64,000 nt of DNA, taken from WRGT01 sp942493035 (lineage in GTDB: Bacteria; Spirochaetota; UBA4802; UBA5550). Below the pieces are notes generated by a model. The model did not search any database, had not been told where the DNA came from, and worked only from the letters and a program-made list of their open reading frames with translations. A program made the translations under genes and the position numbers. Below are positions 14,668 through 24,790 of the stretch, in pieces; within the stretch, counting starts at the first letter, position 1, and each line of letters opens with the position of its first letter. The stretch lies in contig OW818666.1 in NCBI GenBank assembly GCA_942493035.1, forward strand, positions 3,162,001 through 3,226,000, read 5' to 3'.

Positions 14668-16639
14668 TGCTGTCCCCTTTTAAGTCTTTTATCTCTCTTC
14701 TGATTATATCTCTTCGACCCAGATCATTCTGAATCTGCGGATAGCCGCATAAAGATGCAGCCTGGTAGCAGTATGCCATAATAAATATTACAATCCCCCC
14801 CTTCATTGTATCGCTTAAAATTTTTCTTCCTGCAATCCTTCTAAGAAGCGGAGTAGACGGTTCGAATCCTTTAAAGAAGCAGGTGCTGTATGGAATAAAA
14901 ACTTCCGAATCTCTATCTTCCGGACTGAGTGGAATAGTCCTTAATTTGGCCTTAGTGTTTTTTTCTGCAGCTTTTATATGATTATGATAAACCTCATGGA
15001 GTTTTCTGCCGAGAGCATAGAATGAACTGCCTGCTTTAAAGACTATACCCTCAACATGATTCATCGAGGATATTTTCCCGGCGACTATCTTTTTTATCTC
15101 ATCTTCAGTAACCTTTAATGTAGGATTAATATTTCTGAAATTATATATATCCGTAATAAGAGATTCGATCTCGCGTAGCTCTTCAGAAAAAAAGTCATGG
15201 GAAAAAACTGCACCCTCGACTGTTTCTCCAAAATAATCGAACTGGAGAGGTTTGCCGTTAAGAACAGGTATCATTAAGTTCCGGAAATAATGGGTCAGGC
15301 CTTCAAGGAAGACTATGAAATTATTTTTATATGAATCCTCAGCGTCACGGTTTATCCGGTCAACATACTTCCACTGCTCCTCAACAGATTTAATAAGAAT
15401 ATTCTGACCATTGTCATCTATCTTAATTATCTGATGGACAGTATCATACCAGAGCAGTTCCTTCTCCAGTTTTTCAGCCTGTTTAATCCTTTTCGACTCG
15501 GGATCTTTTCCGTAAATTTTCAAGCGCGCACTGCTCAGGTCCCATACCTCGGCGCTGACAGCAAGAGGTTTTATTTCAAAATATTCACGGAGCTCCGTTG
15601 CAGTAAATGGTCGCTGAAAGACAAGCGCTTCAAGAGTTATGTTCAGCAGATCTTCAAGTGTATAAATATCGTATTTCTTTTTTAGAAACGCGGCAACAAA
15701 ACTGTCAGATTCCCCATGCATTGCCATGAACGACCGTAGAGCTCCCAGATATTCGAATATAATTTTCTCCTTCCGGTAATTCTCATTCTCTTTCCGGATC
15801 GATACACTCCTCTCTTCATTTTCACCAATTTCATCTTTAATCAGATCCGGTTCTTCACGTAAAAACTTTTCAACCATTGCAAGGACCAGTTCGCGTTGTT
15901 CTGTATCGACACGGAGGAATGAATGGAAATTAATAACATACGATCTCAACTCTTTTTCAAAATCCCACTGCTCCATCCATTTTATCTTATCATAATTAAG
16001 CGAAGTAAAAGGAGATATTATCATCCACCTTCTAAGCTGACGAAGATAATTAAACTCAAGGGGTGTTTCAATAGATTCTTCCTTAAGGATTCTTTCAAGA
16101 ATCTGCGGCAGCCGGAAAAGGATACTCTCCTGAAAAAATTTAATATCATTCATAAGAGCGGTAAATTTCTTTGCAGGGATAAGTCTTTTGCTCCAGCCGT
16201 AGCCGAATCGGTTATCTCTTCTAACCAGATACTTTTTTTTGAAGAGCTTATATTTTTTAAATTTAAGATAAATATCATTTATAAAAAGTTTAGTTTCAGT
16301 AGGTCCGTTTATGTCAGGGAATTTTCTAATCTGAGCCTGAGCAGCAGTATAAATTGAAGCTGCCTGTTTTTTTACAGAGGGATAGGAGATATCTCTTTTA
16401 ACTCTTACCTGTGCCTTTATGTCGTTAAATGACTCTTCCTCATCCTCTATCTCCGATGTCTCCTTATCCGGAGATTTTTTAAGTATATTAATGATAGTTG
16501 TATATCTCTCTTCATGAGCCATACTCTGATTTCTCATGAGGGAGTTGATTTTTTCTCTATCATCAATAGATATATCTTTTGTCAGGATCAGGGATCTTGC
16601 CTGTCTTTCAAGGCGTTTTCTATTCTGTTCACTATTCAT
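14651..16639 (-). CDS. Large cytoplasmic helical protein, unknown
   Basis: 662 residues, no signal peptide, no clear transmembrane helix, mostly alpha-helical and highly charged (about 40 lysines and many glutamates). The first 60 residues (QNRKRLERQARSLILTK...) are basic helix. A central region is aromatic-rich (RFGYGWSKRLIP). I recognise no domain. It is first in an operon with the Ntn hydrolase, whose start it overlaps by 17 bp. The gene at 23076-24425 has a similar charged-helical style, which may mean lineage-specific families. The divergent gene at 16840 shares the upstream region. Confidence 0.75.
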   Translation of the reverse strand: MNSEQNRKRLERQARSLILTKDISIDDREKINSLMRNQSMAHEERYTTIINILKKSPDKETSEIEDEEESFNDIKAQVRVKRDISYPSVKKQAASIYTAAQAQIRKFPDINGPTETKLFINDIYLKFKKYKLFKKKYLVRRDNRFGYGWSKRLIPAKKFTALMNDIKFFQESILFRLPQILERILKEESIETPLEFNYLRQLRRWMIISPFTSLNYDKIKWMEQWDFEKELRSYVINFHSFLRVDTEQRELVLAMVEKFLREEPDLIKDEIGENEERSVSIRKENENYRKEKIIFEYLGALRSFMAMHGESDSFVAAFLKKKYDIYTLEDLLNITLEALVFQRPFTATELREYFEIKPLAVSAEVWDLSSARLKIYGKDPESKRIKQAEKLEKELLWYDTVHQIIKIDDNGQNILIKSVEEQWKYVDRINRDAEDSYKNNFIVFLEGLTHYFRNLMIPVLNGKPLQFDYFGETVEGAVFSHDFFSEELREIESLITDIYNFRNINPTLKVTEDEIKKIVAGKISSMNHVEGIVFKAGSSFYALGRKLHEVYHNHIKAAEKNTKAKLRTIPLSPEDRDSEVFIPYSTCFFKGFEPSTPLLRRIAGRKILSDTMKGGIVIFIMAYCYQAASLCGYPQIQNDLGRRDIIRREIKDLKGDSNDTKR

Positions 16640-16839
16640 ATTATTAAACCACGTTTATTATCTTTTTATTGATACTTATGAAGATTATTTAGTCAACTAA
16701 AAACCGGCATTCTCTTTTTTTTGAATATACCGGCCTTGTTCAAGAATTTAAATCTTATGTTTGATGCAATTATGTCGTATAGTTATTTTCGCTTTTTCCG
16801 ATAATAAATATGAAGTAATTTTTAAATCCGGGGAGAGCC

Positions 16840-19404
16840 ATGTACAGATCTGCCGCAGCACTACTTATACTGTTATTTTCAATTTCCGCATCCGCTGTCG
16901 ATTCAAGGGTGGAGAGATGGAATCTCAGAATTGATAATCTGAAAAAAATTCAAAACGAAACTACGCCCGAAAAGTTTGATAAAACCATTGTTAATGAAAT
17001 AACCGGAGCTGAACTAAAATCATCAGAAGAATTTCTTTCAATTCTTAACCGATATAAAAATGAGGATGGATCGCTTAAATCTGAAACTAAAAAATATTCC
17101 ATCCCTGAAATCGAAAAGAGAGTTAAAGCGATATCTCTCCCTGCAATTTCACTGTACTATATGTCTGATACTTATAAGAAACTAAGTGACACGAAGATAA
17201 AAGAAAAATTAACCGGAGAGATTACTGCTTATGCTTTAGAGAAATACAGTTCCTCTATAAAAATATCCTCCGAAGATAAAAACGCAATGACTGAACATTA
17301 TATTATGGAGAAAGCAATTGCTGAATTTGAAGCAGTTTTAAACAGCACAACTACAGATCTGATGAGTAAAGCTCAATATGAACTCAGCAGGAGCGATTAT
17401 AATTCGAATGAATCCGATTTCGGCAGGATGATTCAGAGACTGCTGGAAGAGAAGCTGACAGCAGGAAATCTTTCTAAAGGCGAAGAGTTTAATCCGGCGT
17501 ATCTTATACCGGTACCGGAATGGAAATATACAACAGAGCAGCAGACAAACCTCGAAGCGCGAAACAGGTCTGTTATGAATTTTGTTAATACCGGAGGGGG
17601 GTCTCCTGAAAACAGTTCTCAGATTAAAGATATCAATACTGCAGAAGACGCAATATTTGTTAAAGCAAAAAGCAGACTTTATCATCTGCTTAAAGAGACA
17701 ACTCAGGGGAGCGGTGCGACAGGAAATACTCCATACTATGAGATACCGGATCTTCAGAAACTTGCTTCGACTATAGATGAAATTGACAGATATAGAAAAA
17801 CTCTTATCAGAAATATCAGTGGAAGTGAGAATTCAGATTTAGTCACCAAACTCAAAAGCAATAATATAGGTATCGCCGCTCGGGGGATTAACCGTATTGA
17901 TGCGCAGTATAAAAGTGAAAATATGAGGATTGAAAGACTGAAAAAAATCAAAGGGGATTTTATTGTTTATAATGAAGAGATGTATAAAGCGTCACAAAGT
18001 CATTTTAACAAAATAAAAGAGGAACTGTATATCTACGCAGGGCTTTCGTCCGATTTTGTTGAAGCTCTATATTCAGCGGGAAAAACAGATCCTCAAAAAT
18101 ATATAGATTTTCATAAATATAGAACTGACCGCCTTATTCAATATATCTCATTTGCAGAAAAACTTACGGCCAATACAATTCCACTTTCGGAATCCGGTGC
18201 GGATAAACTCATCTCATTTTATAAAGGGACAATACCGAAAGTTCTGAACTCAAGCAGAAATATGCTCAAGCCTATAACTATTCCTTCGGAAATCCGTGAA
18301 ACATTAAGCAAAGAGCATCTGAAAGAATTTGCATTCATAAACGCCGGTTACCGGACAAAAGGTTCATTTTTAATCAAAGCGTCACGAAAAAATTATGATG
18401 AAAGTATTGCGGGATTTACACGCTCTGCCGCATCGGAAAAAGAATCTTTATTAAATTCTGAAACGCAGATCGGCCAGGACGAAACGGACAGACTTTTCAG
18501 TTATGCAAAAAGATGTTCTCAGACAATAAACAGTATGAAGTACACTGCATTTGCCTTGAACAGATACAAAGATGAGTATGATAGAATCAGCGACGAACTG
18601 AGAAAAGGGAATAAGCATACAGCTATTCCGGGCACTGATCTCCCGGCGGCATTCATGGTGATTGTACGCGGATTCAATCCCGAACTGGTAGATCGAGAGA
18701 TGGCGACGAGAGATCTTCTGGCGAAAGAGGGGATGGAGTCTCTAAGCAGTTCTATTACACTTGTGCAGTACTACAAACGGAAAGGAATTCCGGTAAAGTT
18801 CACACCTGCTCCTGAAGAGATTGCTGCAATGAAGCTGACTTTCAGCCGGTCACCGGAAATTGTTATCTCTTCCTGGAAAATGAATGGAAAGAACTTCAGA
18901 CAGATAGATATTAATATTACCGCTGAATTAAAAAAACTGCTGAATAAGAATGCATGGAACAGTAACGGAAAAGATACAGTAGAGGAGACACTGGCATTGG
19001 ATGAAGCGGAGCTAACGGTTTCTTTTACTCCACCCGCAGGTTGGGGTAAAAAAAGTGTTAATGATTCCGGACATACCGGCAGAGTAACATTTGAGAGCCC
19101 GGACATGAAAGGTATAATAGAAATAACTTCAATCCGCGAAGACGAGCAGAACCTTCAGATGCTTGCAGGATCATGGCCGGAAAAATCCGGATTTTCCATG
19201 ACAGAAAAAAACTGGGGAAAAAAAGATACCTCGGACTATATAAAAACTATATCAAAAAACCGGTATGACTGGATTATGGAATCGTATATGATTTCAAAAA
19301 ACGGCCATGTTATAATAATTTCAGGGAGAACAACCGGAGATAAATACAGACAGCTTAACAGAATGCTGGCGGAGATGTTCAACAGATTACAGGTTAAAGG
19401 CTGA
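16840..19404 (+). CDS. Large exported protein with helical body and PsbP-like C-terminal segment
   Basis: 854 residues beginning with a signal peptide (MYRSAAALLILLFSISASA, cleavage before VDS). The body is long, helical and charged, with no recognised domain. The last 130 residues switch to beta-rich sequence (FTPPAGWGKKSV...GIIEITSI...VIIISGRTTG) resembling the PsbP/DUF1795-like fold in style only. A GGGGAGAG ribosome-binding site precedes the ATG. It is monocistronic and converges on aat. It is probably periplasmic. Confidence 0.78.
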   Translation: MYRSAAALLILLFSISASAVDSRVERWNLRIDNLKKIQNETTPEKFDKTIVNEITGAELKSSEEFLSILNRYKNEDGSLKSETKKYSIPEIEKRVKAISLPAISLYYMSDTYKKLSDTKIKEKLTGEITAYALEKYSSSIKISSEDKNAMTEHYIMEKAIAEFEAVLNSTTTDLMSKAQYELSRSDYNSNESDFGRMIQRLLEEKLTAGNLSKGEEFNPAYLIPVPEWKYTTEQQTNLEARNRSVMNFVNTGGGSPENSSQIKDINTAEDAIFVKAKSRLYHLLKETTQGSGATGNTPYYEIPDLQKLASTIDEIDRYRKTLIRNISGSENSDLVTKLKSNNIGIAARGINRIDAQYKSENMRIERLKKIKGDFIVYNEEMYKASQSHFNKIKEELYIYAGLSSDFVEALYSAGKTDPQKYIDFHKYRTDRLIQYISFAEKLTANTIPLSESGADKLISFYKGTIPKVLNSSRNMLKPITIPSEIRETLSKEHLKEFAFINAGYRTKGSFLIKASRKNYDESIAGFTRSAASEKESLLNSETQIGQDETDRLFSYAKRCSQTINSMKYTAFALNRYKDEYDRISDELRKGNKHTAIPGTDLPAAFMVIVRGFNPELVDREMATRDLLAKEGMESLSSSITLVQYYKRKGIPVKFTPAPEEIAAMKLTFSRSPEIVISSWKMNGKNFRQIDINITAELKKLLNKNAWNSNGKDTVEETLALDEAELTVSFTPPAGWGKKSVNDSGHTGRVTFESPDMKGIIEITSIREDEQNLQMLAGSWPEKSGFSMTEKNWGKKDTSDYIKTISKNRYDWIMESYMISKNGHVIIISGRTTGDKYRQLNRMLAEMFNRLQVKG

Positions 19405-19438
19405 TATTACACAGTAAATATGACAAAACGTCAACTAT

Positions 19439-20146
19439 TTAGAATACAATTTCTGTTTTAAACAAAGGATTATCTCCCCAGTTCCCGGAGATAGTATCGC
19501 GGCTGACAGATTTTTTTACCAGATCCAGGAAAAAATCTCTATCCATTTCAATCGCGCCGAAACTCTCCATGTGTTCAGTATGAACCTGACTGTCTATGAG
19601 ATCAAATCCGAGCCGCAGTAGATTATCAGCAAGTACTATAAACGCAGCCTTTGATGCATTGCTCACTCTTGAGAACATAGACTCGCCGAAGAACATCCCT
19701 CCAAGAGATACTCCGTACAATCCGCCGACGAGCTTCCCGTCATGCCACGCTTCAATAGAATGGGCAAAACCTAGTTTATGAAGTACAACATACGCTTCGA
19801 TCATCTCTGCAGTTATCCATGTCCCTTTTTCATGCTTTCGTTTACCGCCGCATTCCGTAATGACTTCGCGGAATGAAGTATCAAACTTTATATCGAAAAT
19901 TTTTCTTTTCAGAACCTGTTTCATGCTTTTAGATATTTTAACTTCAGATGGATATATAACAAATCTGGGATCGGGAGACCACCAGATTATAGGAGTTTCC
20001 GAAGAGTACCAGGGGAATATCCCGTTTGAATACGCCTCAAGGAGCCTCTCAGGAGAGAGGTCTCCCCCTACGGCCAATATTCCATCAGGATCGGAATGTT
20101 CGGCAGGCGGGAAAATAATATCTTCACCGAGATAATAAACCGGCAT
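19439..20146 (-). CDS. aat: Leucyl/phenylalanyl-tRNA-protein transferase
   Basis: The 235-residue enzyme transfers Leu or Phe from aminoacyl-tRNA to N-terminal Lys/Arg of proteins, creating N-degrons. Family motifs are visible: FPPAEHSDPDGILAVGGDLSPERLLEAYSNGIFPW near the start (reported in pieces here as GDLSPERLLEAY and GIFPWYS), WWSPDPRFV, GTWIT, YGVSLGGMFFGESMFS and DSQVHTEHMESFGA. Length matches the family. It lies 8 bp after clpA in a clpS-clpA-aat operon, so tagging, recognition and unfolding functions are co-expressed. Confidence 0.96.
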   Translation of the reverse strand: MPVYYLGEDIIFPPAEHSDPDGILAVGGDLSPERLLEAYSNGIFPWYSSETPIIWWSPDPRFVIYPSEVKISKSMKQVLKRKIFDIKFDTSFREVITECGGKRKHEKGTWITAEMIEAYVVLHKLGFAHSIEAWHDGKLVGGLYGVSLGGMFFGESMFSRVSNASKAAFIVLADNLLRLGFDLIDSQVHTEHMESFGAIEMDRDFFLDLVKKSVSRDTISGNWGDNPLFKTEIVF

Positions 20147-20154
20147 AGGAAACG

Positions 20155-22398
20155 TTATACCACTTTTACCTTTACTTCTTCACCTTCGATGTCCGCCACG
20201 GCATGCCCCCCTTCTGTGAGCTTGCCGAATAGAACTTCATCAACAAAGAAGCTTTTAAGTTTATCCTGAACGAGACGCCCGATCTGCCGTGCGCCGAACT
20301 CGCGTGAATAACCCTTTTTAGCCAGCCACTTTCTGCATTCAGGAGTAACATCAAGAGTTACGTTTTTTTCTTTCAGCTGAGCACTGAAAGTGTTTATCTC
20401 TTTACCTACTATATCAAGAATAATCTCTTCAGAGAGATCATTAAATGTTACTGTTGCATCAAGCCTGTTTCTGAATTCAGGAGAGAACAACCGATCAACT
20501 GCCTTATCGATTGCATCCTCTTTTACATGTCTTTCATCAAATCCGACCTGTTTTTTACCTATCTCTCTTGCTCCGGCATTCGATGTCATAATAATTATAA
20601 CATTACGGAAATCCGCCTTCTTCCCTGTATTATCAGTGAGAGTCGCGTAGTCCATAACCTGCAGCAGAGTATTAAAAATATCAGAATGAGCCTTCTCGAT
20701 TTCATCGAGAAGAAGAACAGCATACGGAGTTTTTCTAACCATCTCGGTAAGGAGGCCACCTTCATCATAACCGACATATCCGGGAGGAGCACCGATAAGC
20801 CGTGCGACGGTGTGCTTCTCCTGATACTCGCTCATATCAAATCTGTGTAGTTCTACCCCAAGACTCAGTGCAAGCTGTCTGGCAAGTTCTGTTTTACCAA
20901 CTCCAGTGGGGCCTACAAAAAGGAGTGATGCTATAGGCTTAACAGGATTTCCGAAACCTGCCCTGCTACGCTTAATGGCGTTAACCACCATATCTATTGC
21001 ACTCTCCTGACCGAAGATCTCTTTCTTAAGTTCAAGAGAGAGATCCTTAAGTCTGGTTCTTTCTGAAGATGATACGCTCTTCTCCGGAAGTTTAGCCATA
21101 CGCGCCACTATCTTCTCAACATCTGCTGTGCCTATCTCTATCACATCACTCTGCGGCACATGATAAATTCTTGCAAATGATCCCGCTTCATCTATTACAT
21201 CAATCGCTTTATCGGGGAGATGTCTGTCGTTTATGTATTTACTTGAAAGCTCTGCGGCTGCTCTCAATGCTTCATCTGTATATTTAACCTTGTGATAATC
21301 TTCATACTTGTCTTTAATCCCCTGCAGTATGCTGATTGTATCCTCAATACCCGGTTCAGGAATTTCTATTTTCTGGAATCTTCTTGATAGGGCACGGTCT
21401 TTATCGAAGTATTTTTTATACTCTTCGTATGTTGTTGAGCCTATACACTTAATATCCCCGGAAGTAAGCACAGGTTTAAGCATGTTCGAAGCATCCATAG
21501 ATCCGCCGGAAACTGCCCCTGCACCAACTACGTTGTGAATCTCATCGATAAACAGGATTACGTCCTTCATTTTTTTCAGTTCCTGGATGACTTTTTTCAT
21601 CCGCTCTTCGAAATCTCCACGAAACTTCGTCCCGGCAAGGAGACTCCCGATATCAAGAGAGAAAATTTTCAGCCCTTTAAGCTTCTCCGGAACATTACCT
21701 TCGGCAATGCGAAGAGCAAGCCCCTCAGTAATGGCTGTTTTACCAACCCCCGGATCACCGACATGAACAGGATTGTTCTTAGTTCTCCGGCACAGCACCT
21801 GTATTGTTCTTTCAATTATATCTTCACGGCCGATAAGGGGATCAATCTCACCTGCCAGCGCCTTTGCTGTCAGTTCAGTTGTAAACATTTCAATGAACTT
21901 TTCGCCCGATTTTTTATCAGTCTTTTCTACAACATCCTCATACTCACTGAGGTCCTCGTACGGTTCGTGCGGGAAAACAGATACCCCGTGAGAGATATAT
22001 TTCAGAAGTTCGTAACGGGTTATCCCCTCAAGCCCCATAAAATATGCGGCGAAAGATTCCTCTTCATCAAGAATCGATACAAGGACATCACCTATCTCAA
22101 GGATCTCCTTCTGCGCCGATGCAGTATGCCAGATAGCACGCTCCATTACATTCTGAAAACCTGAAGACTGCTTCGGCTCTTCAACATCAACGACTTCCAT
22201 CTTCTCTTTAAAAAACTCTTCTATGTTATGCCTTAACGAGCGGATGTCTCCGCCTGCAGCTTCAATTATATCACGCCCCTCCTCATACTGTAATATTGCG
22301 TACAGCAGATGTTCAGGAGTCATATATTCGTGCTTCTTGAATTTAGCTTCATTGAATGCCGACATAAGAATATCATTCAAAACAGGATTGAGTTCCAT
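20155..22398 (-). CDS. clpA: ATP-dependent Clp protease ATPase subunit ClpA
   Basis: A 747-residue Hsp100 unfoldase that feeds substrates to ClpP. Domains: N-domain (1-145) that docks ClpS; first AAA+ ring with Walker A GDPGVGKTAI (214-223); second AAA+ ring with GPTGVGKTEL near 495 and the sensor region. It lacks the middle coiled-coil of ClpB. A VGF tripeptide in GKKQVGFDE near residue 610 fits the ClpP-docking loop (IGL/IGF in other species). ClpP itself is not in the window. It sits between clpS and aat, which fixes it as ClpA rather than ClpC. Confidence 0.96.
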   Translation of the reverse strand: MELNPVLNDILMSAFNEAKFKKHEYMTPEHLLYAILQYEEGRDIIEAAGGDIRSLRHNIEEFFKEKMEVVDVEEPKQSSGFQNVMERAIWHTASAQKEILEIGDVLVSILDEEESFAAYFMGLEGITRYELLKYISHGVSVFPHEPYEDLSEYEDVVEKTDKKSGEKFIEMFTTELTAKALAGEIDPLIGREDIIERTIQVLCRRTKNNPVHVGDPGVGKTAITEGLALRIAEGNVPEKLKGLKIFSLDIGSLLAGTKFRGDFEERMKKVIQELKKMKDVILFIDEIHNVVGAGAVSGGSMDASNMLKPVLTSGDIKCIGSTTYEEYKKYFDKDRALSRRFQKIEIPEPGIEDTISILQGIKDKYEDYHKVKYTDEALRAAAELSSKYINDRHLPDKAIDVIDEAGSFARIYHVPQSDVIEIGTADVEKIVARMAKLPEKSVSSSERTRLKDLSLELKKEIFGQESAIDMVVNAIKRSRAGFGNPVKPIASLLFVGPTGVGKTELARQLALSLGVELHRFDMSEYQEKHTVARLIGAPPGYVGYDEGGLLTEMVRKTPYAVLLLDEIEKAHSDIFNTLLQVMDYATLTDNTGKKADFRNVIIIMTSNAGAREIGKKQVGFDERHVKEDAIDKAVDRLFSPEFRNRLDATVTFNDLSEEIILDIVGKEINTFSAQLKEKNVTLDVTPECRKWLAKKGYSREFGARQIGRLVQDKLKSFFVDEVLFGKLTEGGHAVADIEGEEVKVKVV

Positions 22399-22420
22399 AT
22401 TATATCCTTTTTATTATATT

Positions 22421-22455
22421 GGGGTTTTCGCCCCTTCAGTCCTGTAAAAACAGGA
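22421..22455 (-). promoter_or_regulatory. Two hairpins in the clpS-clpA spacer
   Basis: Between the clpS stop and clpA start (57 bp) lie TCCTGT-AAAA-ACAGGA (22440-22455) and GGGG-TTTTCG-CCCC (22421-22434). On the mRNA these could form stem-loops that partly terminate, or protect the 3' end of clpS, giving more ClpS than ClpA. Such differential expression is inference. Confidence 0.55.
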
Positions 22456-22773
22456 TCAGGCAATTTCGTAAGAACATCTTAACGGAAACTGCTTTGCCTT
22501 TGCCATAAGATGTACCCTTTCAACTTTTGTTACGGCTATATCATAAGTATAGACTCCGCAGATTCCCATACCCTTTTTATGAACGTCCAGCATTATCTCT
22601 GTTGCTTTTGACGGTGTCATATGAAATACTGTAGTCAGCACTTCAACGACAAAATCCATTGTTGTGTAATGATCGTTGTGAAGCAGCACCCTGTACATCT
22701 CGGGCTTTTTGAGACTCTGCTCCGACTCGAGACTTACACCTCCATCATAATTATTATCTGAACCGGCAGACAT
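22456..22773 (-). CDS. clpS: ClpS, N-degron adaptor of ClpA
   Basis: A 105-residue adaptor that binds proteins with Leu, Phe, Tyr or Trp at the N-terminus and delivers them to ClpA. The conserved core is present: MYRVLLHNDHYTTMDFV (hydrophobic pocket with N, D and M/TMDFV residues), then MTPSKATEIMLDVHKKG and the ending LMAKAKQFPLRCS. The flexible N-terminal extension (about 25 residues) is of the normal kind. It is first in the operon clpS-clpA-aat. Confidence 0.96.
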   Translation of the reverse strand: MSAGSDNNYDGGVSLESEQSLKKPEMYRVLLHNDHYTTMDFVVEVLTTVFHMTPSKATEIMLDVHKKGMGICGVYTYDIAVTKVERVHLMAKAKQFPLRCSYEIA

Positions 22774-22970
22774 TGTCAGACCTCCGGAAGATAAGCTTTG
22801 AATTAATATTATTCACTAAAATTATTCCCTCTTTTTTATTATGTAAATATATTCTACCCTTAACAGTAAATCACACGTTTCATTTCAACATCCCACTTTA
22901 TTAAAGGGGATTATAAAAAAATAATAAAATCATTTTTTATAAAATACGTCTCCTGTACCTGCCGACATTT

Positions 22971-23002
22971 GCACGTCCATGTGCGTCAGGGGGAGTCTGA
23001 CG
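22971..23002. repeat. Small palindromes in the clpS upstream region
   Basis: GCAC-GTCCAT-GTGC (22971-22984) and CGTCAG-GGGGAGT-CTGACG (22984-23002) sit back to back, with a CCCACTTT-ATT-AAAGGGG-like stem nearby (about 22891-22909). They belong in style to the interspersed hairpin family. The whole 302-bp gap 22774-23075 otherwise shows no gene. Confidence 0.6.
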
Positions 23003-23075
23003 GACCGGAGAATTATTAAGTATTGAATAAATTAAAATTCATTTAATAACTTATAAATTTCTATACTGCAGCATT

Positions 23076-24425
23076 TTACGTGACTTTGATCTTCCCGTGC
23101 CTTGCTATAGCTTTAATGAGAAAATAGCCGAAAACAGGCATCTCTTCACCTTTTATCAGATATATACGTTTTATGATAAATGCACAGGCATATTGTTTCA
23201 TGTCAAGGCTTCTTATTATCCTGAAAATGGAACTGAAGAGCTCTTCATAAAATATAATAAACAGCCTCGTTAGAAACTCCTCAACATCATCTTTTACTTC
23301 AGGAAAAAATCTTACAAAGGGAATTTTCCGGTCTGAGTAAATAAACTCCTCTGTAAAACGCTTGATGCCATAATCCTGCCCCAGAAGATAAAAGACAAGC
23401 TCTATTGACATGGAAAGATTCTGCTTCATCGCCAGAGATCCGGGAAGAGCTTTATAGACCTGATAAAGAGTTGCTGTTATTCTTCGAATCTCCTCACTGC
23501 TTTTTGCACCTGTCTCTTTTATCTTTTCACCATTAAAGATACCATCTATAATTTCATCAATTTTCTGACCGTATTGAATTCCGAAAGGAGTTACAAGGAG
23601 TTTATCGGAAAAATTTACAGTGTGCCCTTCACGTTTTGATGTCTTATCCCCGTTATTATTCTCCGAAAGATTAAAATCCTGTTCAGCTGATTTTGGTTTA
23701 GTTTTAAAAAGATATATATTCTGAAAAAACTCCGTCACCTTCTTTATGTTGTCATCAATTTCAAAAAGAGTAAGCCTGGTTTCACGGGAAATAAGATTGA
23801 GATTTTTCTTAGGAGAGTTATCCTCATTAAAAAAGAATTTTATATATGTCTTATCATCCCACCAGTCAAATCTGTTAAGTATTGTAAGGTAAGCATCATG
23901 GAGTGATGCAGCAATAAATCCATGTCTTGCCTTATGAGAAATTGTAATATTGCTGCTCATAAGATCCTTAAATGTTTTAACATGTCCGTGAAGTTCATTC
24001 ACCGGGATTGACATCGTAGTATTGCTTTTGCTCATATTCATATTATACTGCTGAACCTGGTGACTCAGCCTGTTTTCAATTACATTTCTGAGACTTATAT
24101 ATGATGAAGTAGATGCAGGATTATTTACATCTGAAAATATATTGGAAATAAATTCAACATCCAGGTCTCTTTTCCCCTTCTGAGCTATTCCGTAAATTTT
24201 AGATAGACCCTGTATATCCACCAGAAGATCAATAATCATATTTGCCTGAGAGGCATTAAGCCTGTAATTAAAATTAATCAGACTCGCCAGCTTACCCTCT
24301 GTAAGAATTTCGGCATAATCGGTAAGTTTATTAATTATCCTGGTAAAACTCGGGTAATCAATAAATGGTGATATTTTTTTAAGATCTTCAGTGATTTTTT
24401 CACTGATAATTACTTCATCCATCAA
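23076..24425 (-). CDS. Cytoplasmic helical protein, unknown
   Basis: 449 residues, no signal peptide, predominantly alpha-helical with a central low-complexity acidic/asparagine segment (NLSENNNGDKTSKREG near 250). The C-terminal 150 residues are more hydrophobic and aromatic (EEFLTRLFIIFYEELFSSIF). No domain recognised. It begins with tandem ATG codons; GGGAG lies upstream. Divergent from the receiver-PAS protein at 24791. In content it resembles the 662-residue protein at 14651, but no clear alignment was made. Confidence 0.72.
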   Translation of the reverse strand: MMDEVIISEKITEDLKKISPFIDYPSFTRIINKLTDYAEILTEGKLASLINFNYRLNASQANMIIDLLVDIQGLSKIYGIAQKGKRDLDVEFISNIFSDVNNPASTSSYISLRNVIENRLSHQVQQYNMNMSKSNTTMSIPVNELHGHVKTFKDLMSSNITISHKARHGFIAASLHDAYLTILNRFDWWDDKTYIKFFFNEDNSPKKNLNLISRETRLTLFEIDDNIKKVTEFFQNIYLFKTKPKSAEQDFNLSENNNGDKTSKREGHTVNFSDKLLVTPFGIQYGQKIDEIIDGIFNGEKIKETGAKSSEEIRRITATLYQVYKALPGSLAMKQNLSMSIELVFYLLGQDYGIKRFTEEFIYSDRKIPFVRFFPEVKDDVEEFLTRLFIIFYEELFSSIFRIIRSLDMKQYACAFIIKRIYLIKGEEMPVFGYFLIKAIARHGKIKVT

Positions 24426-24790
24426 TACTCCCTTCTTACAGATAATATACGACAGCAGAGCATATAAAATTAAAAAATATTATTACAAAAAGAAAATAAA
24501 ATTTTTATTTATAAAAAAATCATTGGAAATTCACTGATAATTTAGCATATTAAAATTTAATTGACTAACATTATTTTATGTTAATTTAATATCAGATTAC
24601 ATAGAACCGATGATAAACATTATATTAGAAAGTAAAGTCTATTACTTCAAGCAAAATTCTATATTGGTAGATATATAAATATGATCCGCTATGCAAAACT
24701 CTGATTTTACTATAATTCACATATCGATGCAGATTAGTAAAATTTCCGGCAGATATAGCAGATCGAACATAAAATCCCTGGAGCTGCAAA
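24426..24790. other. AT-rich divergent intergenic region
   Basis: 365 bp of very AT-rich sequence between divergent genes. No repeat, hairpin terminator or RNA gene is evident. It should contain promoters for both flanking genes, but several weak TATAAT-like boxes make a choice unsafe. A GGAGCTG sequence before 24791 is the likely ribosome-binding site. Confidence 0.5.
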
